Source of the DNA: Rhodospirillales bacterium
GTDB taxonomy: Bacteria; Pseudomonadota; Alphaproteobacteria; Rhodospirillales; JADHTD01
Length of the DNA stretch: 6,968 nt
NCBI GenBank assembly: GCA_016776525.1
Contig: JADHTD010000144.1
Coordinates: 1 to 6,968 of the forward strand
Direction: 5' to 3'
This document shows, in pieces, positions 6,368-6,968 of the stretch; position 1 is the first letter of the stretch, and each line of letters begins with the position of its first letter. Position numbers and translations under genes: made by a program. The notes beneath the pieces were generated by a model. It was given only the letters and a program-made list of their open reading frames with translations, was not told the DNA's origin and made no database searches.

Positions 6368-6968
6368 TCGCCACCGCCTTCCGCCGCCATCCATTCCTTG
6401 ACCCGGGCCAGATGGTCGTAATCGCCGAAGCGGCTTTCGAACATGGGAACGGGCCGGGACAGGTAGGGCGTTTTCGGATCGTCGAAAGCCTTGATGCGTT
6501 TGATCAAGCCAGCCAGGGCCGTGTCGGTAACCTCGGCCACATCCAGGTCGAGGACTTTCTCTTCGCCGGGCTGGCGTCCGCCGGACAGCCGGACATAGGT
6601 CAGGGCCCCGGCGGCTTCGGCGGTGACGCCTTTAAACCCGCCGTCGCGCAGGATCGCCGCTTCCAGGGAAAGCTGTGGCGTCAGGCCGCTGATGACCTGT
6701 TTGGCGGTCGGCGGCTGGCCGGTCTTGTAATCGAGGATGGCCAGCCCCCTTTGCGCCAAACGGTCGATGCGGTCGGCCCGCGCCGTCAGTTTGAAATCAC
6801 CGGCCGGGCCGGAAACGGTTAGTTCCCCTGGCGTTTCCAGCGCCAGGATTTCGGCGCCGCCGGCGCGGCGGGCCCGCTCAAAGTCGGTGAACCAATGGGC
6901 AATGCGTTTGAAACGCGGCCACCAGAAGGCCCGCACGCCGGGCGAACTGAGGGATTTGCCGAACACGT
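6364..6968 (-). CDS. addB: Double-strand break repair protein AddB, C-terminal part (5' end beyond window)
   Basis: AddB is the partner of AddA; it has an inactivated helicase-like region and a C-terminal nuclease that cuts the other strand. Only about 201 codons are present. The frame is still open at the right edge, and the GTG at 6964-6966 is an internal valine, not a start. Visible is the RecB-type PD-(D/E)XK nuclease: RADRID, then LAILDYKTGQPP carrying the D-x-K pair, then QLSLEAAIL with the conserved glutamine. Near the end, FGDYDHLARVKEW is a typical alphaproteobacterial AddB tail. The segment contains no cysteine, so the C-terminal cysteine cluster that holds an iron-sulfur centre in Bacillus AddB is absent here. 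The stop TGA at 6366-6364 overlaps the addA ATG. Assignment rests on the nuclease motifs plus the adjacent addA. Confidence 0.93.
   Translation of the reverse strand, partial: VFGKSLSSPGVRAFWWPRFKRIAHWFTDFERARRAGGAEILALETPGELTVSGPAGDFKLTARADRIDRLAQRGLAILDYKTGQPPTAKQVISGLTPQLSLEAAILRDGGFKGVTAEAAGALTYVRLSGGRQPGEEKVLDLDVAEVTDTALAGLIKRIKAFDDPKTPYLSRPVPMFESRFGDYDHLARVKEWMAAEGGGE
6377..6382 (-). promoter_or_regulatory. Ribosome binding site that decides the addA start
   Basis: GGAAGG on the minus strand lies 9 bases before the ATG at 6367-6365 and inside the last codons of addB. The alternative upstream ATG at 6394 has AAGGA touching it with no spacer, which is unfavourable. Together with the ATGA overlap this supports translational coupling of addA to addB and the shorter AddA. 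Confidence 0.65.

Noticed and set aside
6412..6822. A rightward open frame of 136 codons opposite addB
   Set aside because: It is the antisense shadow of the AddB nuclease domain, with no ribosome site or domain to support it.
1..6968. Search for tRNA/rRNA genes, CRISPR repeats, insertion sequence ends, attachment sites or a new defence system
   Set aside because: I saw no cloverleaf-like sequences, spaced direct repeats, transposase or integrase frames or terminal inverted repeats. AddAB is the ordinary repair enzyme with intact motifs.

Overview
This window looks like chromosomal DNA of an alphaproteobacterium, most likely a Rhodospirillales-type lineage. Most of it is GC-rich. The protein styles and the addB-addA-trxA run are typical of that class, where these genes often sit beside folC and accD. 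This is a family-level inference from the proteins and gene order. I could not run a database search.

Layout, left to right. The last 40 codons of folC (folate metabolism) run rightward and stop at 122. It is met tail to tail, after only 34 bases, by a leftward gene (157-1083). That gene encodes a secreted protein resembling the periplasmic substrate-binding domains of transporters, and it is clearly more AT-rich than the rest. A near-perfect bidirectional intrinsic terminator (1130-1160) separates it from a leftward PLP-dependent alanine/serine-glyoxylate-type aminotransferase (1215-2405). Next come thioredoxin trxA (2506-2823), the helicase-nuclease subunit addA (2939-6367) and the 3' end of addB (6364 to the right edge), all leftward.

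How the genes work together. AddB and AddA form the helicase-nuclease that resects double-strand breaks for RecA-dependent repair. Their genes overlap by four bases (ATGA) and are probably translationally coupled. trxA follows addA and also has its own good sigma-70-like promoter just past the addA stop. A hairpin after trxA probably ends that unit. The aminotransferase and the substrate-binding-like gene look like separate transcription units that lie between trxA and folC, and folC is inverted relative to the order I would expect. The window therefore holds a conserved DNA-repair/redox block with a rearranged left flank. I found no mobile element, CRISPR array, RNA gene or defence system. 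The least ordinary item is the AT-rich orphan substrate-binding-like gene.
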